Source of the DNA: Phytoseiulus persimilis
Lineage: Eukaryota; Arthropoda; Arachnida; Mesostigmata; Phytoseiidae
Length of the DNA stretch: 64,000 bases
NCBI GenBank assembly: GCA_037576195.1
Contig: CM075101.1
Location: 44,888,001-44,952,000, forward strand
Direction of reading: 5' to 3'
Both the position numbers and the translations under genes were made by a program. Below the pieces are notes generated by a model. It had not been told where the DNA came from. It did no database searches and saw only the letters and a program-made list of their open reading frames with translations. This document shows positions 25,838-36,559 of the stretch, one piece after another; within the stretch, counting starts at the first letter, position 1; each line of letters opens with the position of its first letter.

Positions 25838-28713
25838 CGTAAGTGAGAGTTGCCTCGCCAAAGAATCAAGACCTTAGCTCTTAGCAGACTAAATGTCTAA
25901 GGCCTCGTTTAGCAATGTTTCAAGTGACAATCCATCTAACTAGCATGTATTGAGCTCACTCATTGTGTACACTCTGCAACAGGATCCGTGTCGGCCCCCA
26001 ATCTCATTCCGCGTTCTGGTCGACGGTGGTAATACCATACTTGGTCTCTTCGAGACTGTTACGACTCATGGATACAAATCAGAGCACCGATCGATCCATC
26101 GAAGTGGCTATCAGATCTCTGGACACTCGTTCGAGACTCCAGTCGTCTCCTCCGCAAACGGCGGATCTTGAATACTCCGAGCGATCCAAAGTCAAATTCT
26201 CGCACTGATTGCTTCGCAAGTCAGCCTTGATAATCTTGGCGTTGGAAATTCCTACACAACAAAGCAATCAGCATCATTTCCATTCATATAATTCTTGCAT
26301 GCAAAAACATCCATACACTCATGTATAAACGCAGGTCAATCGATGCATATAAAGAAGTGACTGTGGTAAGACGTTATTCTCATGGTCTTGACAATGGGTT
26401 CAAGCTGTTATGAGTCACGAGGAATCGAAACTACGGCTGACTGAGAAATTTTTTGCCAAGTTGCGGGATTCCCGCTCAGCATAATCCTCGAGGATGGAAC
26501 TTCCTTCCAAGAGAATCAGGAACGCCCGCACTCTCGACCTGCATTCAATGTCTGACGTCGGCTCAGCGGAACCGAACAGCAACAACTCGTCGGCGACTCC
26601 GAGGGTCAACAAAGAGAAATAGACGAGACTGTTTGCCAGCGAATGCTGAACAACGGAATCCCGATCTCGTTCCATTTTGGAGGGTCGCTCTCGCATCAAA
26701 CTATTACCAATGCCACTTCTTCTCTCATAATCCTAGAACAGAGATGTTTTACAAACTCAACTTCTGAGATTTCCATCAGCGTCGACTTCCCGGTTCTCCC
26801 CTGGAGAAAAACCTCATAGAAACGACTTTACGCAAGCAGCCTCTTCTTGTGAAGTCATTCTCGATCGTTGTCCTCCCGCGCCCACTGCTTCCAACCGACG
26901 GAGTTCCCGGAGGGAAACTTCCTCGTTCTATTTCTCTCGTCGGACGATTAGTAGCGTGTTGCAATGGTTCGCAGAATCTCTCTTCCAGTTGCATTCGCAG
27001 AGTTGGCGTGCTCATCTAAGGGGTTTAGATATTGTTTCAATAGGTTTAGTTCACAGACAATGGTATTGTAAGTATGTACATTTCAGCTTGAGTTAAATCT
27101 GAGGATGTAACCGCAGAAGACGATAGTTGTTGACAAGGCGATATTGACAGCAGCGCAACAGCACGGATTCCGGAAGCTTGTATGGTGATGTAAAAAATAT
27201 ATAAATTGGGAGCTAAAATAAAGTGATGACAAACGATATCGGACAGAGGCTGGTCACTTCCTACACTCTCTAATTCACCCAGAAACCGCTAGTTTGCACT
27301 TGAAATGACTACCTCGTATCGCAGCGGCGCCACGAATACGACCTCCCACGCTCCCAACTGTGTGAAACACACTCTTAATCCGCGCTTCAGCTCCCGAGAG
27401 TTTTCCAACGAGAACTCGATCTTCTAAGGGAAGAGCTCTCATTCCAATTATCTGTAGCTGGTCGCGGAGGTTTACTACTGCGCTCCGCCATCGTTCGTTG
27501 TGATTTCCGCCTTCAGCGGTCGCGGAAATTCGATTTCTCATCTCCAGCAGCTGTCCTAGAATGACCCAAGATATGCAAAGCCATTCGCTCCATTATGGAA
27601 TCGTTTTCCGATACGACACAGCTCCGTTGAATCCGACGGTTGGAGTTCCGTGTGTGGTTCCAAAAATGTAGAATCATCTCGAAAGCCAATCGTCGTTTTT
27701 AATCACCCCTTCAATATGCAGCCAATCAGGCTAATGAATCGCTCTCGGAGGATTATGAAAAACAATTGTGTGCCGGCGACGGCACGCCAATTTCGCGAGC
27801 GCCAATAACACCACGGAGCGGCAAGGGACCCCCCGCAAAACATGGAAGACTTTACCATCCAAAACAGAAGGGAGCCGGGGGAAGGGGAAAGCAAGGCACT
27901 TCTAAGAACCCCGAAAGCTCACAGAGGAGATCTGCTCGCAGGCTCTCCGCACTCCAGCCTTGCAATGAGGTCCTCGGACACCCCCCTCATCACGGCTTAC
28001 ACAGAATTCAACTTGTAGGTTCGGATAGTGGCACCACTCTGAAAAGAAGTCCGCGGACAAATAGCCGGCACAGCTTTCCCAACCTTTCGAGACAGGCTCT
28101 TGAGGTTCTCGTGCCCTCGGTTAGCTGGCGCCTCTGTTTATGAATCATCGGAATCTGAACACCGGAGTCGTTCCGATGCGTAGCACGACATGCATTTCCA
28201 GATTTCCGAACGAAAGTCTGCTTCCGCAGCGATCCCCAAATATTTCGCGCCAAGCGCGGAAGTGAATTCAACCCGCTGATTGCGACTCTAGTTTCTGAGC
28301 TGTCGCTATTCCTATGGCGTATCCTGCACAGCCCCGGACTTTGTGGACATATACAGCTACGATTTCACTGACGCCACTTGTTTCGATAGAAATTATTGAA
28401 CGACGTTGCTCCCTTAGCCTTCTCTACGAAATTGTTTCTGCGGGCGAATTCTCACGGATATTGAGCGAGGATGAATCCGAAAAACGAGCTCGGAACGTGG
28501 ATAGCCACACATGATGAAGGGAAACGGAGTTGAAACCATAGAATTCGACTCCGTCGATCCTAGACTCTGCGTTTACCCCCAAGAGAGAACGAAGTTTCAA
28601 CCGCGTTCTATTAATGCAAAAACTTCCGGTCTCTAATCATGAGCATGAAGGTGTGAACAGAATTCCGAGGGAAAGGGCTCTACGCAGTTCCGGGGGCTCC
28701 GGGAGGGTCGAGT
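25838..28713. other. Region without a recognised gene, partly AT-rich
   Basis: The stretch has a locally AT-rich part (about 26.25-27.25 kb) with several TATA-like runs. Apart from the weak minus-strand frame at 27.3-27.5 kb, I see no motif, RNA gene or repeat here. Confidence 0.4.
27275..27541 (-). CDS. Candidate minus-strand exon, no family recognised
   Basis: An 88-codon frame reads right to left. It begins near two possible acceptors (ctag and acag) that lie just upstream of an ATG. The first half is helical and charged (for example NERWRSAVVNLRDQLQIIG), and the second half is rich in Gly, Ala and basic residues. I could not link it convincingly to any other minus-strand exon. The surrounding DNA at 26.2-27.2 kb is more AT-rich than the rest. 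Confidence 0.18.
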   Translation of the reverse strand: MRNRISATAEGGNHNERWRSAVVNLRDQLQIIGMRALPLEDRVLVGKLSGAEARIKSVFHTVGSVGGRIRGAAAIRGSHFKCKLAVSG

Positions 28714-28990
28714 CCCAGTCACCCGAATCCAGATTACCCTCTCTCACCGCTAAATCCTCTTGCGCTGAAGCTCCCTGTGCATGGCGATTTTCGAGCATGT
28801 AGAACTCCGAGAGTCCAAGTCAGCCAATACCGACTCTCCCTCGAAAATGTTGAGTTGAACCGCCAGAAGGGGTTGCTGAGGAGTGATAGGCGGAATCTCG
28901 TGTTTTCCATGTCGATTCAATCGTTACCCGAGAAAGCCAATCTCCGATCCCGCTTGGAGTTTTTAATATTTCTGCTAAGAGCATGCAAGC
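28714..28990 (+). repeat. Repeat end A
   Basis: Left copy of the end shared with 29743-29950 and, inverted, with 30330-30386. The match to copy B extends past the terminal block to a segment around 28950-28975 (CTTGGAGTTTTTAATATTTC), where B has a close counterpart. Confidence 0.55.
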
Positions 28991-28992
28991 TC

Positions 28993-29247
28993 TCACGAGC
29001 ACTTGGTGCGCATCTGTCGCATTCTCCTCCGAATTAAACGAGGAGAGAACAATGGTCGCAGCTGGAAGGAGTTGAACGCGATCGAAAACTCGGCTGCAGC
29101 TCCAAGCACACGTGTACAGAGGGACTGATAGATGAGAGACAGCAAGAGAAATACGGCGATGAAAAGCGACTCACGGGTACAGACACCTGTCCAAACGCCC
29201 CATATTATTTCCGTTCTCTTCTCTAACTTCATTTCCTCTCGCGTCAA
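28993..29247 (-). CDS. Weak minus-strand frame with one membrane-like helix, inside the repeat element
   Basis: The 84-codon frame has a charged N-terminal part, then a helix-like stretch (SLFIAVFLLLSLIYQSL) and a basic end. It sits between repeat ends A and B, so it may be element sequence rather than a host exon. Donor-like sites (gtgagt, gtgaga) lie inside and at its end. No family was recognised. Confidence 0.15.
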   Translation of the reverse strand: MTREEMKLEKRTEIIWGVWTGVCTRESLFIAVFLLLSLIYQSLCTRVLGAAAEFSIAFNSFQLRPLFSPRLIRRRMRQMRTKCS

Positions 29248-29712
29248 CTCTTGTCGATCTTCTGAGCTCAGAGCGCCCTGAGCTCGCCTGTTCGCGCGAC
29301 GCAGTTTCTCGGTATCTCCTCAACTAACAGACGAAACTTTCGACAGAACCGTGCGCCCCTCGAATCATTGCCTTTGTATCCCGTTCGACTTCAGACGTGA
29401 TTTGTGTCACCAAGTCTTTCCGATGATTAGGTTATCAGCTTTCGCACAAAGATCCCTCTGCCCGGAGCCGTGTCTCAGCCCTACGGAGACACATCTCAGC
29501 GAGAAATGCCCTCGTCCAAACCTGCGTGTGTATGTGGAGGAAAAAATTGGAGCGCGTCGTTTTGTTCAAAGTTCTAACCAGGTTCCGGGATCCCTTCACA
29601 GCGGATCATTCCGTTCATACTTCTGGAAGGGAATCGGAGACACTTCAAGAGTGAATCATCAGCTCAAAAGCACTACGAAAGCGTTCTCCTACAGGCTCCT
29701 TGCGGGTCGGCT

Positions 29713-29950
29713 ACCAGTTACCCGAATCTAAGTTCCCCGAATCCCAGTTACCTCAATTAAAATTGCCCCCTCTCGCCGCTAAATCCTCATACGTTGAAGC
29801 TCCTTGTGCTTAGCGATTCGCGCGCCGATAGAACTTTGGAAGTTCAACTCAACCGATACTACCTTTCCCTCGAGAATGACTCTACTCAAGAGTTCCGGTC
29901 TCTTATCTCGCTTGAAGTTTCCAATATTTCGACTGGGACTCCGAATGTCA
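29713..29950 (+). repeat. Repeat end B, preceded by a 15-bp tandem repeat
   Basis: The end proper starts at about 29743 and is a diverged direct copy of A. Just before and into it, a unit of about 15 bp recurs (CAGTTACCCGAATCT, AAGTTCCCCGAATCC, CAGTTACCTCAATTA). It looks as if the terminal sequence itself was duplicated in tandem. Confidence 0.5.
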
Positions 29951-30329
29951 TCCTTCACAATGAAGTATCGTTCTCAATATTCCTCACTCGATACTCTCTC
30001 GTTAATTTACTGGTCAAGAATCGTCAACCCTGCCATCACCTGCTCTGCTGCGCGCGCTTTTCGAGAAATCCGGCTTTACACCGGAGGACCTAGCGGATCC
30101 CGGCGAGTTTTTGCTCGTGGGTTTCCATGTTTCTCAAGCGATATTTGTATTTCGCACGTCACATCTGAGGCTGGAGACTTGTGGAAATACACTGTACACT
30201 GCGCTGTAGTTCACTGCACGAAAACGACTTGGTATATTTCTATGGGTTCCACCTTTGTTGCGTCAGTGGAGTGGATTTCTCTTTCAGTCAGTTTCTATGC
30301 TTGTCCTAGGGGTCCGTCGTGACTCTAGG

Positions 30330-30386
30330 CTCTGGAGCGTGAGGATCTGACGGTGAGAGAGGGTTATTTGGATTCGGGTACCTGGG
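30330..30386 (-). repeat. Repeat end C (inverted)
   Basis: Read as reverse complement, this matches the first about 57 bp of copy A with only a few changes (CCCAGGTACCCGAATCC, then CTCTCTCACCG and ATCCTCACGCTCC). Its inverse orientation is the reason for proposing terminal inverted repeats. Confidence 0.6.
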
Positions 30387-33300
30387 ATAGGACGCTCATT
30401 GCGGGAGGGACTCATTCTCGGACTGACAGGTTCCTCTCCAGCAGAAATGAACTTTATCCTAGCGAGCGAAGCTCTCCGAGCCCCTATGATGTTTCGTTCG
30501 AGAACGAACTCTATACATGGTCTTAAACCATGAATTGAGTTTTGTCGAGGCCGCCCCTTGGGCTCCCGTGCATCCGTCCACGGAATCTCGACGACCTCCC
30601 CTGCGTGTTAATGCGCCAAGTAAGCCTTGCTCTGCGTGAAGAAATGAGAATGCTAAACAGCATCTGACTGCCACCACGGCTCTCAGAATCGCTAACAAAC
30701 GAGTCTCCGACTCGTTACACACAGAGCGTTTCTCTGGCTGGCAGATTCGCAGCGGAACTACCGGTTACCGGAAAAGGTCAGCGAAGGCGAGAAAATACGA
30801 GAATACTGTAATCATGGGGCAACACTTCATTCTGGAGTTGGGAACAACTCCGGACGTGAGATTATCTTTTCCGCATAATCACGCAAGCCCCTCCGCCAGT
30901 TCGATATTCATTTGTCTTTCGGTCGCGTGAAATTGGTCGGCGAATCATGTGTCGCGACGCCGAGATCTCTCGGAGAGAGCTACGGAAGAGGCGGGGTGAG
31001 AAACGCACGGGGAAATCGCTTTGAACGCGCACTCATTATCGCTCATTGATGGGGGCTCACTCCTTGAAGAGCTGCAGAACACATCTGGCGGGTATAATTT
31101 CTGTCCATATTCCCCCTATGAAGGAGCAGCAGTACGATGATTGTTTGACAATTCGCATGGTCAACCACCCGCGGAGTTCCTCGGTATGTCGGGGCTCCGG
31201 CTCAGACGATGTCCCTCTCGTGCCGGATAATGTTGGATTCCCTCGAAGCTAGTAACACTGCAACTGACAAGTAGCTTGATTCGGTCGGCTGCCTTCGTTA
31301 TCTTTCCGTCCGATCGCTCCGGAGAAGGAATCAGGATGACAGTTCGGTGTCACCCTGAGTAGGCAGCTGGTTCTCTGAATTCAGACCATTCCAAAGTAGC
31401 GTTGCCGAACGGGAGTCACGCATTCGCCTGCTCTGATTTCGTTGTCAGAACTCGACGGCCCCGGAGAATCCCGACCGTCATCACATGAAACGAGAATTTC
31501 TAGATGTTGCTCAAGCTTCGCAGGTCTGAGAGCTCGTAGAACGTCATCGACCCACACTAGGCGGAGCAGAGAGAGATACTTGCGTCTATTGTGCCGTTTT
31601 CTTGCCTACCAGTCACCCTTGGAGTCGAAAAACGTCTCAATTTCCCCTGTCACGTCCGAATCGGCGGCAGAACGAGGCGACAAACATCCAATGATGTCCC
31701 GTGGAATCCGGTACTTGGAAACCTCATCCTCGGCCATCCGCATCGGAGAGAATCAGCATATAAACGCGTATCGCAGCGATACCGCGTGTTACAACAATGC
31801 GCGCTCGCTACGACAATCGGCACACTCGTGCTAACGTGGGCCACGATTTTCCAAAAAGTATATTCGGAAACTGTAGAACACCGCTCCTTGTCGTTGAACC
31901 GCTAGTCTATGCCGAATGATCACAGGGAATCATTCGAGGAGCTCCGTCGCCGGAGTCAGCTTCCCACCGAGAAAATCCAGCAAATCGACGCTGCGCTATC
32001 CATGGTGAATCATTCGATTCCCGACGAACCCAGACGCTTACTCCGACGAGGGGATTCGAAGGGGTTCGGAGATGTCCCTTGGATTTGACAAAATGTCTCT
32101 GAGCTTTGATCTGCAAGCCGCTTCAGTGCAGTCGGAAGACTGCCACAAGGAAGTTTTCCCAGCGATAAACATCGTGTCTTACTCTCACAGCTCTTCTGCT
32201 CGATCCACTCTCTATCAAAGCTCTGAAGCTTCCCTGCGAACAATCAGTCGGAGTTTCCGCGGAGACTTGTCGAAGGAGAAGTGAGTTCTTCGCGGGAGCT
32301 GATCCCCACACTCGCGACCCGTTCGAGGGGCGGGAAGGGTCGGGAATATCCCATCCAGACGTTTCCCTCTTGCAAACCTCCGAGCATTTCGGAATGGAGG
32401 GGCCTTTCCCGCAGACAGGGAGTCGGCAAGGGGCAGTTCTAACTGACAGTTGGGCCTATCGTGTTGAGACAACTCGTCGTCGATCCGAGGGAGCTCAAAA
32501 CAGCGAGGGATGGGCTTACGACGGCATATCTGTAAACAGTCCAATGAACCGCCGCATCTCATAAGTCTCTGAGGCGTTCGGCTCGATCAGCCCCCGGCTT
32601 TCGCGCCAGGAGACTCCGAGCAAACGTTCCACAACGATTGCAGAGCGCCAGATTGGTAAATAAAAACAGTGACATAGATCAACGAATAGGAAAACCGGAA
32701 AAAAAAGGAACCAGTCGACAACAATCACGCACCAACATAGGGGCGAGAGAACAAGTCGGACATGTACCGGCTCAGAGAATTTCTCCCTCTTCCTCGTCCA
32801 ACTGGAACGACTATAATGGTGTCAATTCCGGCGTCAGTTCCGATCTCACAGGTCCTCGAGTCTGCGAAGAGAACGCGACGAAGCGTTTCCGCGGTCGAAA
32901 GACGGCTTCTCCTTCTTCTTGCTGTTCGAGCACTTCCAAAGAGCAGGAATTCATTTCAACTCGGCCAAACGAGATTTCGCGTGATTTGAGCGAGATGATC
33001 TGCGACGACTTGGGGAAAACACCCATGTTCCCCATGGAGCCGCGGCTCTCTCTGAGAGTGACCTTATCATAGAGGAGAATGGGTGTTATGGGATCGCAGA
33101 CTGCTGCGACAGCAAAAATATCTGCGTAGAGAGCGAAGGGAAGTTTGTAAAAGATGGCTGCAGGTTTTTCTCATCCACTGACGCCGTTGGGAACCTTTCG
33201 AAATGCTGAAAAATGTGACAGAGATGAGGCGCGAGGCTGGTTGCAGGGTGCTCTTCGCGATGAGACTGGAGGGGGGGGGGAGAAGAGGGTCCCGAAAGTG

Positions 33301-35179
33301 TATGCATAAGGTCGACCCTGACGCACCTCGGCGCGAGCACGCATAAGAGCTGGCGAAAATGAAGGATCGAAGATCTCACTCGGACGAACCGCCGAACGAG
33401 AGATCAATCTCCGGGAGCATCTTTCTTAGCGCCTCGAATGATGTTATAAATCATCGTCGCATATTTGTTTGCATTGCGGCCTCCCAACGACTCTTATTGA
33501 TGAACTCCGCTGTTACCCGATTCAAACAAATTCATCATCTCTGAGATGAATAGTTCATTTTGGGAAGCGGCGCTGAGTGCAGAACCCAACCGCTGTGTGA
33601 TCGATCCCGCCTCTCGAGGGGCCGAGCTCCAAGTTCAAGGTCGCGAACGATTTTCTCATTGGCCGCTGTAAAACCTATGCAGCCTGAAACCGTGATCACC
33701 GAATGTCCCCGAACACAGCGCCGAAGCCTCGGAGGTTGCGTTTAACCCAATTAGTGTGTGACTAGTTCAGGCACTGAAATTGAAACCGCTCGTGGCTTCA
33801 TTCTGCCCCGATTTCCGATCACCTCATCAAGTCCTGGGTTCAGTCTCAATGCTGCCCGAGACAGTCGGATCGCGGGAAGGATAGCCCCCGTCAAAAGCTT
33901 GCTGCAAGCATGATCGAGTTCCCTGGGCCCGGATCGAAATACGTCGGCCAATCGACGAGCAGTTCGATTTTACCACTGCGGATCCCTCCTGCTCGGCGCT
34001 GGCATTCTCCTTGCCGACTTCAGCGGCGAAATGACAGATTTCGTATCTGAAACAGGCTGCCTTCGCGTTCGATCCTCCAGCGATGGCCCAGCTAGAGGAT
34101 TCAAATGCTCGTTTGAAAATTGGAACAAACGAGAGTGAGTGTCATCCCGATAAACCGTTGACGGAGCTTACTCATGGGCGGCCGCTTCTCTCGGTCATTC
34201 CTCCGGCAGCTCCTCGGCAGGGAACTCCCAATTATCGGCGAAAGCGAATCCTTCGGCTCGCCGCTATCGACCCCGCGGAATTGCGTCGTTAAGGCCGCGT
34301 TCTCTGACCATAGGCCACGGTTCTTGGCCTTTTTCCTATGACGAAACCGTCGCTCAGTTGACGTCCAGGTCCTCTGGCTCTCGTTCTTGGGATGTGGAGA
34401 GAGACAGTGAACCGTTTTCCCAAAGCAGCGAATCCGAGCGCCGGGAGGCCTTCGACATTTCATCAAGTTCCATCGTCGCGTCGACCAAGTTCCGTCTCCG
34501 GACACTCCGGTCGCCTCGGGCAGCTGCGTGATTTCCATTTCGGCTGTGCCCGTGAAACAGAACGAATGTATTCCCGTCGGACCGCGCTCCCTGGTCAGAA
34601 CCGTGTGATCGACGGCCGTGGGACTGTATCATAAACGCGTCGGCGCACCTATTGGAATGAGGTCGTCGGTCGTATGCAGAGACGCGTCGACGAAATCAAT
34701 CAGGGCTCTCCCCAAGCGAGCGTCTCGCGAAAGCGATCCAGTCAAGTGTGGTCTGTCCCGCTCACGGCTGGACAGGACACCACGAGACGCGGTGAACGGT
34801 GATTCCAGACTTGTCCGAACCGCTTCTGTTGTCTTTCGCGGACTCCGTTCGCGCTCCTTTCGGGCTCCGTGGAGTCTGTCGGAGCATTCGAGTGGAAAAA
34901 AAGTCCAGAACGTCTGCTCACTCTGTCCGGCATGGAATCTGTCATCGGAACAATGCAGCTCCATCCTGAGCGGCCCTCCCCGATCTCACCTCCGGTTATT
35001 CCCTCGCGTTGAAAGTTTCAACACTCATGAACTCTCGGGCGGACGTTCTGCTCGATAATTCATCAGTGCTCCCCAATGCACAGACTATCACTATGACTGC
35101 GTTACACTCCATTCGATCCAGGAAACACTTTGCATATAGGGGTGGAAGTAGCGGACTGGCAGCGACAAGCGCATGAAAG
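30387..35179. other. Region without a recognised gene
   Basis: Only overlapping short frames were seen. The best looking are around 31591-32085: one helix-like stretch (CALATTIGTLVLTWATIF), then an in-frame TAG at 31903-31905, then 60 more open codons. Nearby, in another frame, 32072-32284 ends next to a consensus gtgagt. Two readings compete at several points, so I assign no gene. A 10-base G tract lies at 33271-33280. Confidence 0.3.
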
Positions 35180-35917
35180 ATGATTCTTCGGCGTCGCCAT
35201 CTAATTGAGCTGAGTTTGACCTCCCAGGAGCGAATTGGCTACATACTCCAAAAAAAGTTTCCAAGCTTGAAAGACCGAGTCTCACGTCGCGGCAATCGAA
35301 ACCAAGAGCAGAGCTCCGCGACAGTTAGACGTTCTTGGTTTGAAAGCCTTTCTTTGGAGCCTAAATATAGAAGCGGGATTCGTTCCTCTGCCAGAACTAC
35401 GGCAACCGTTCATGAGAGGATGGCAGGAATAGGTCCGAAAATGACGCTGAATACGACGCGCAGTAGACCTCTCCAAGCGAAGAAGGTCAGACAACACGTT
35501 TCGAGTAGAAACTGGATTCTACTCAGCCCTCGACTGCGTCTCGAGTATCTAACGCTGAAGAGCCCGATCATAACCAGATACAGTCTGAGTGCGCGGCACA
35601 TGAGGATGGCTGGAAGCCTCGATAGACACGGAGCTGATGATACGGGAGGCGATTCATGTATTGCCCCCCCCCCTCCCGCCGATGATTCTACACGGGTGAA
35701 AAACGCTCCGGAAGATTCACCTCAACTGTCAACAAGTGGATCAGAGACGAACTACTTGTTGGGGGAAAGCTTGCTGTCTCACTCACTCACTCACTTGTGC
35801 GAGAGGGGGCTACGAAACTCGGTCCGCTGGGGACTTGCCTCGAGCCCGTTTGCCGCGAGCCCGATTCCGCGAGCCCGAGTACCCCGAGCCCGAGTGGACA
35901 GCGCGCCGTCTCAGTGA
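35180..35917 (+). CDS. Longest open frame of the window (245 codons), no family recognised
   Basis: It starts at a true ATG and runs 245 codons. The first 140 residues are strongly basic. A middle part is acidic and proline-rich (DDTGGDSCIAPPPPADD). The tail is made of a short repeat (PRARVPRARV) that comes from the 14-15 bp DNA repeat at 35838-35896. A frame this long is expected by chance less than about once in ten such windows. However, GC-rich repeats that lack stops inflate it, and the 10-base C tract at 35664-35673 lies inside. It could be a low-complexity coding exon or chance. Confidence 0.25.
   Translation: MILRRRHLIELSLTSQERIGYILQKKFPSLKDRVSRRGNRNQEQSSATVRRSWFESLSLEPKYRSGIRSSARTTATVHERMAGIGPKMTLNTTRSRPLQAKKVRQHVSSRNWILLSPRLRLEYLTLKSPIITRYSLSARHMRMAGSLDRHGADDTGGDSCIAPPPPADDSTRVKNAPEDSPQLSTSGSETNYLLGESLLSHSLTHLCERGLRNSVRWGLASSPFAASPIPRARVPRARVDSAPSQ
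35838..35896 (+). repeat. Minisatellite, about 14-15 bp unit, four copies
   Basis: The unit CGAGCCCGA plus five or six variable bases is repeated four times in a row, with small differences between copies. It lies just downstream of a short CACT run (about 35778-35795). Confidence 0.7.
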
Positions 35918-36127
35918 AGCTTCTGTGCGGGGCTATGTCGGTTCCGCTAGGAGTTCTCCGGTTACATCATCTTGGCCTAGTTCAAAGCATGAGACGCTAT
36001 CCTTCTCTCTGAACGGAGAAGCGTTCGTGGAGCATCCCTGAGTGAATGATGAAGCACATCGGAGGAGGGACGAATTGTACTGATTGTTCGGATAGCCAAT
36101 CATTTTGCATGAAGAATCAGTCATTGT

Positions 36128-36141
36128 CCCCCCCCCCCCCC
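36128..36141 (+). repeat. C tract, 14 bases
   Basis: A pure C run, one of seven G or C runs of ten or more in the window. The others are at 6721-6733, 14652-14670, 33271-33280, 35664-35673, 50674-50684 and 55185-55196. Confidence 0.9.
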
Positions 36142-36559
36142 AAGGGGCAGTTTCCTCATCCATTCACCCTGACTTGGATATGGAGTGTTCGATCATATTT
36201 CCGAAGCGTTGGGCAGTGAACAGAAGCAGAAAAAGACAGGGCAGGGTAGGGCAAGAGGCAGGGTCAATATTGTACCGATGCCATATGTTTTATTCGTTCT
36301 CTTCAACAACAAGGTCTTGCTCTGTCCTGAGAGGAGCGCGTTCATAGAAGCTTCACTGAGCCGGCGCGCTCTTCGCTGGGCGGAGCTTTATTCGGGCTCG
36401 CGGTAATAGGGCTCGAGGGAGGTAACCGGTCGGCGGATACTCCCCACCGCCAAGGCAATGGTGGGTTCGGTACGTCACAATCCCTACGCGGAGAGGGCTC
36501 TCGGGCATGCTGTCGCGGACGGTGCTGAGAATTCGGCACTCTCTTCATTCCAACGAGCC

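Larger units (their letters stand above)
28714..30386. mobile_element. Decayed terminal-inverted-repeat element family (two direct ends, one inverted end)
   Basis: Three related ends occur. Copy A starts at 28714 (CCCAGTCACCCGAATCC), copy B at about 29743 in the same direction, and copy C at about 30330-30386 in inverse orientation (reverse complement CCCAGGTACCCGAATCC). All share the block CTCTC(A/G)CCG followed by ATCCTC and then GCTCC. A and B stay alignable for roughly 230-280 bp inward, with one indel of about 80 bp in A. C matches only about 57 bp, as a terminal inverted repeat would. I found no target-site duplication. The layout suggests a MITE-like element, possibly A to C, with a second partial copy B inside, or a tandem arrangement. 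No transposase was recognised. Confidence 0.5.

Noticed and set aside
30961-31035. A GxxxxGKS match (GEKRTGKS) on the plus strand
   Set aside because: A stop codon follows two codons later and the flanks are not ABC- or GTPase-like. This is a chance match.
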